From contig CAJURH010000043.1 in NCBI GenBank assembly GCA_910588775.1, forward strand, positions 1 through 16,481: 16,481 nt of DNA. Direction: 5' to 3'. The translations under genes and the position numbers were made by a program. Under the pieces are notes generated by a model. It saw only the letters and a program-made list of their open reading frames with translations. It was not told the DNA's origin and did no database searches. Numbering within the stretch: position 1 is the stretch's first letter; each line of letters starts with the position of its first letter. Of this stretch, positions 13,676 to 16,481 are shown piece after piece. This stretch comes from an uncultured Lachnospiraceae bacterium. GTDB taxonomy: Bacteria; Bacillota; Clostridia; Lachnospirales; Lachnospiraceae.

Positions 13676-15652
13676 TTAGTATTTAGAAAAATCGTCCTGG
13701 AAGTGGATTTCTCCCACTTGATTTCGAATATCTGGGCTGAGGCCAGTTTCTAAATCTGAATCGAAATCTGTATCCATGTCTGGTTGCGGATCGGGTTCCG
13801 GTGCGCTCCAGTGATTAGCCGTCAAACTTGATTCTGTTTTTGGCAGAGGTTTTGGCGAAATGGGAGCGGTTGGTTTGTAGGCGGATTTTGGTGCGGGAGC
13901 TGTTTTTTTGTGGACAGGAGCCGGTGAATCCAGTTTTCCAATGCCGCTTTCTGAATCTTCACGGAAAGTGAATTTGGAAAGCAGGTTATTGAGAAAACGG
14001 GCCTGTCCAGAAAGTTCCTCGCTGGCCGCAGCGCTTTGTTCAGCGGTGGCAGAGTTTGTCTGCACAACGCTGGCGATTTGGTCGATTCCCACGGTAATCT
14101 GGGAAATGGATTCAGCCTGTGAGGTGGACGCTTTTGATATATTGTCAATGATTCCCACAACTTCTTCTGAATCGGACACAACTTCCTGAACAGAAGCGGC
14201 TGTCTCGCTGGCGATTTTCGTGCCGTTTTCCACGGCCTGAATAGCGCTTTCGATTAGAGCGGTTGTATTGTTGGCCGCCTCTGCGCTTTTTCCCGCCAGG
14301 CTGCGCACTTCATCGGCAACCACGGCAAATCCTTTTCCAGCAGTGCCTGCTCTAGCGGCTTCCACGGCGGCGTTCAGAGCCAGGATGTTGGTCTGGAATG
14401 CAATATCCTCAATGGTTTTGATGATCTTTCCGATTTCGTTGGAAGCTTCGCTGATCTTGTCCATTGCTTGGATCATCTGGGCCATCTGCGCATTGCTCTC
14501 GCTTAATTTATTGCCCATACGGTTTGCGCGCATGCTGGCGTCTTCCGCGCTTTGGGCGTTGCTGTTGACATTCTGAGAAATGCCGTTAATGGTGGCGGCC
14601 AGTTCCTGTACAGAGCTTGCCTGTTCTGTGGCGCCTTGGGACAATGCCTGTGAACCGTCGGAAACCTGATCAGCGCTGGAGTCTACCTGCACGGTGGCGG
14701 AATTGATTTTGGCCAAAGTATCATTGAGGCTGTGGGCGATAGCTTGCAGAGATTCCAGTAGAGGAGCAAAATCGCCCTGGTATAATTCATGGCAGGAGCT
14801 ATGTACGTTGAAATTTCCTTTGGCCATGCCATGCAGAATCTGGTTTTCGTCTTGTATGATGGTTTGCAGAGATTCTGCAATGACTTTTGTGGAGTTGGCC
14901 AGAATTTCTGTCTCGTCGTGGTTTTTCACAGTAGGCACTGGGGCGCTTAAATCACCTTTTGCAAGAAGAGCCAAGCGTTCAGCGCACTGCCGTATGGGAG
15001 TTGCAATGCCGCGGGATACCCGGCTGGAAATAATCAGGGCCAGGATAGCGGCGATGATGATTATTGTCAATATTATGGCGGTTACGCTGGCTGAGATATT
15101 GGATAATTCCTTGCTTCTGGTTGTTGCCGCATCCACTTTGGAATCCATAATGGTCGACAGGTTGGCATAGGCGTTCTCGTAAAGCGGATCAATCTCTTGC
15201 TGGCACTGCAAAAATAACCGCTCCATTTCGTTGCCAGTGGCGTTTTTGGCTGGTTCCACATATCGTTTAACGGCTGTCTGGTATTTTTTTAAATTTGTCT
15301 GCCAATCTGCAAATGCATCTTTGCTGGCTTGGGTGTTTAAAGTTGGTTCAACCCGGTCTACATATTCGGCGGTATCTGCGAAATTTTCGTTCAGTTCCAG
15401 TTCTAACTGGGTCATCTTCTCAGCGTCCGAGGAGTTAATCATGTCGTGAAGAATACGGCGCGTGGAGGTGAACGATACGGCGCCATACCCCAGATCGCCC
15501 AGAGGAAGGCCGAAATTATTCAGTGCGAATGAATAGGTGGAGTCCACATACTGGGTACACGCTAACCCGGCGATGCCGGATAAGGTAGCCAATAGGGTTA
15601 CTGTCAGAAAAGCGACAATCAGTTTTTTCTTGAGGTGCATTTTTCTCAACAT
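13676..15652 (-). CDS. Methyl-accepting chemotaxis protein
   Basis: A 658-residue transmembrane chemoreceptor. TM1 is about residues 11-31. The extracellular part (about 32-188) is an all-helical 4HB_MCP-type ligand domain, and TM2 is 189-209. A HAMP domain follows (about 210-262), and residues about 263-315 look like a second HAMP unit (ILHGMAKGNFNVHSS...PLLESLQAIAHSLN). The cytoplasmic coiled coil carries the conserved CheA/CheW-binding tip FQTNILALNAAVEAARAGTAGKGFAVVADEVRSLAGKSAEAA (419-460). After the return helix there is a tail of about 80 residues rich in Pro/Lys, then Asp, with no CheR-tethering pentapeptide at the end. The start at 15652 has AGGT upstream; Met5 is an alternative. The ligand is unknown. 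A sigma-28-type promoter lies upstream. Confidence 0.95.
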   Translation of the reverse strand: MLRKMHLKKKLIVAFLTVTLLATLSGIAGLACTQYVDSTYSFALNNFGLPLGDLGYGAVSFTSTRRILHDMINSSDAEKMTQLELELNENFADTAEYVDRVEPTLNTQASKDAFADWQTNLKKYQTAVKRYVEPAKNATGNEMERLFLQCQQEIDPLYENAYANLSTIMDSKVDAATTRSKELSNISASVTAIILTIIIIAAILALIISSRVSRGIATPIRQCAERLALLAKGDLSAPVPTVKNHDETEILANSTKVIAESLQTIIQDENQILHGMAKGNFNVHSSCHELYQGDFAPLLESLQAIAHSLNDTLAKINSATVQVDSSADQVSDGSQALSQGATEQASSVQELAATINGISQNVNSNAQSAEDASMRANRMGNKLSESNAQMAQMIQAMDKISEASNEIGKIIKTIEDIAFQTNILALNAAVEAARAGTAGKGFAVVADEVRSLAGKSAEAANNTTALIESAIQAVENGTKIASETAASVQEVVSDSEEVVGIIDNISKASTSQAESISQITVGIDQIASVVQTNSATAEQSAAASEELSGQARFLNNLLSKFTFREDSESGIGKLDSPAPVHKKTAPAPKSAYKPTAPISPKPLPKTESSLTANHWSAPEPDPQPDMDTDFDSDLETGLSPDIRNQVGEIHFQDDFSKY

Positions 15653-15684
15653 AGTTTATACCTGCCTTATATTAATTTGATATT

Positions 15685-15704
15685 TAAAAATGGGTAAAAA
15701 TGGG
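15685..15704 (-). repeat. Tandem 10-bp duplication in the chemotaxis gene leader
   Basis: TAAAAATGGG occurs twice in direct succession (15685-15694 and 15695-15704), about 35-50 nt before the receptor start. Adjoining GGTAA/TTACC arms could give a weak hairpin. It may be a simple duplication without function. Confidence 0.45.
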
Positions 15705-15744
15705 TGTTACCGTAAAACTGGCTCTACTCATATATACAGAGTCT

Positions 15745-15771
15745 ATATCGACAGAAATTAAAAAAAGTTAA
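15745..15771 (-). promoter_or_regulatory. Sigma-28 (SigD/FliA)-type promoter of the chemotaxis gene
   Basis: On the minus strand GTCGATAT (15745-15752) matches the sigma-28 -10 consensus GCCGATAT at 7 of 8 positions, with TTAA (15768-15771; consensus TAAA) 15 nt upstream. Transcription would start near 15738, leaving a leader of about 85 nt. Motility-sigma control is typical of chemoreceptor genes. Confidence 0.65.
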
Positions 15772-15800
15772 GGGTTTCTTGCGATTTATTTATAGGCAGC

Positions 15801-15829
15801 TTTACAAAGAAATCTATTTCTATTATAAT
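15801..15829 (+). promoter_or_regulatory. Sigma-A-type promoter of the phosphopantetheinyl transferase gene
   Basis: TTTACA (15801-15806) and TATAAT (15824-15829) are separated by 17 nt, about 34 nt before the ATG at 15863. It is divergent from the sigma-28-type promoter, with the two -35 elements 29 bp apart. Confidence 0.8.
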
Positions 15830-15862
15830 GGCATAAAATGATGGTTTGAAGGTGAGGGAGCC

Positions 15863-16481
15863 ATGGTTTTCACATGGATTGGGAATGTCAGGCCGCTTCT
15901 TGATGAAGAATGTTACCGGAAATACTGGCGGCAGGTCCCGGATTTTCGCCAGGAGAAAGCGGACAGGCATCATTCTTTGGCGGACCGCGCTTTGAGCGTG
16001 GGAGTCTGGGTTTTGTGGCAACGGGCCAGGCGCGAATTTCATCTGCCGGAGGACGCGGTTTTTAATTTATCCCATTCCGGCTGTTATGCGCTGTGTTCAG
16101 TGGAGACGGGAAAAGATGTTCGAGCGCAGGTGGGATGCGACGTGGAGCGGATTTCCGATTACCGGGAGCGGGTTGCCCGCAGATTTTTCTTCCCAGAAGA
16201 ATACGACGCCATTCAGGCGCAGGAAGATCCAACTAGAAGAAGGCTGTTGTTTTTCCGCTATTGGGTGTTGAAAGAAAGTTTTATGAAAGCGACGCGCCAG
16301 GGGATGGCCATGGCTTTGGACAGTTTTTCGTTTCACATAGAGGAGGGGGCGCATCCGGTTCTGACGGCTTGCCCTGCTCCTTACACAAGAGAAGATTATC
16401 ACTTTCGGGAATTTGCCCTGGCGGGGCACCGGGTTGCGGTTTGTTCCACGGATGCGCAGATAGATGAACATTTGCGGTGGG
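15863..16481 (+). CDS. Sfp-type 4'-phosphopantetheinyl transferase, 3' end outside the window
   Basis: The frame is open from the ATG at 15863 to the window edge (206 codons, last visible residues IDEHLRW). The protein transfers phosphopantetheine from CoA to a serine of carrier proteins. It has the Sfp pattern: NLSHSGCYALC (68-78), GCDVERI with Mg-binding Asp93 and Glu95, RRFFFPEEYDAI (106-117) and FFRYWVLKESFMKATRQGM (130-148) with the WxxKE signature (Trp134, Lys137, Glu138). Sfp-type proteins are about 210-230 residues, so only a few codons are missing. The family modifies carrier proteins of fatty-acid, polyketide or non-ribosomal peptide synthases; no synthase is in the window, so the target is unknown. 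An AAGGTGAGGGAG ribosome binding site and a good promoter precede it. Confidence 0.92.
   Translation, partial: MVFTWIGNVRPLLDEECYRKYWRQVPDFRQEKADRHHSLADRALSVGVWVLWQRARREFHLPEDAVFNLSHSGCYALCSVETGKDVRAQVGCDVERISDYRERVARRFFFPEEYDAIQAQEDPTRRRLLFFRYWVLKESFMKATRQGMAMALDSFSFHIEEGAHPVLTACPAPYTREDYHFREFALAGHRVAVCSTDAQIDEHLRW

Overview
The window looks like chromosomal DNA of a motile member of the Bacillota, most likely a Clostridia/Lachnospiraceae-type gut anaerobe. This is an inference from the protein flavours, strong AGGAGG-type ribosome binding sites, the rpsF-ssb-rpsR operon, an adenine deaminase of the Clostridia/Bacillus type, and sigma-A-like and sigma-28-like promoters; no 16S or other phylogenetic marker is present. 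Most genes are ordinary core or semi-core functions; nothing seen is clearly phage, transposon or CRISPR.

Left third, plus strand: the 3' nine-tenths of a glycogen/alpha-glucan phosphorylase gene (cut by the window start), then a 317-nt intergenic region with a diverged pair of hairpin-forming direct repeats, then a sensor histidine kinase and an OmpR-type response regulator whose genes overlap by 23 nt and end at a strong terminator. After a second long intergenic region comes adenine deaminase (ade), which meets, tail to tail with a 31-nt overlap, a minus-strand hypoxanthine (deoxyinosine)-DNA glycosylase gene.

Middle, minus strand: the classical rpsF-ssb-rpsR operon (S6, single-strand DNA-binding protein, S18) with a near-consensus promoter, a structured leader and a terminator; then an AT-rich gene for a secreted, lysine-rich, probably beta-propeller-like protein; then a translationally coupled pair encoding the AAA+ motor of a Mg/Co-chelatase-type enzyme (ChlI/BchI-like plus ChlD/BchD-like AAA+-VWA), driven by a perfect TTGACA-17-TATAAT promoter with a dyad just upstream. 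No catalytic H/CobN subunit is in the window.

Right end: a plus-strand lytic transglycosylase with no visible signal peptide converges on a minus-strand methyl-accepting chemotaxis protein; the two share a terminator-like hairpin. The chemotaxis gene has a good sigma-28 (SigD/FliA)-type promoter, which supports motility. Divergent from it is the 5' 206 codons of an Sfp-type 4'-phosphopantetheinyl transferase, which runs off the right edge.

The points most worth a second look are the repeat/RNA-like element after the phosphorylase, the 60-bp dyad that spans the kinase promoter and Shine-Dalgarno, the orphan chelatase motor pair with its operator-like dyad, the adenine deaminase/hypoxanthine-DNA glycosylase tail-to-tail pair, and the signal-less transglycosylase next to a motility gene.
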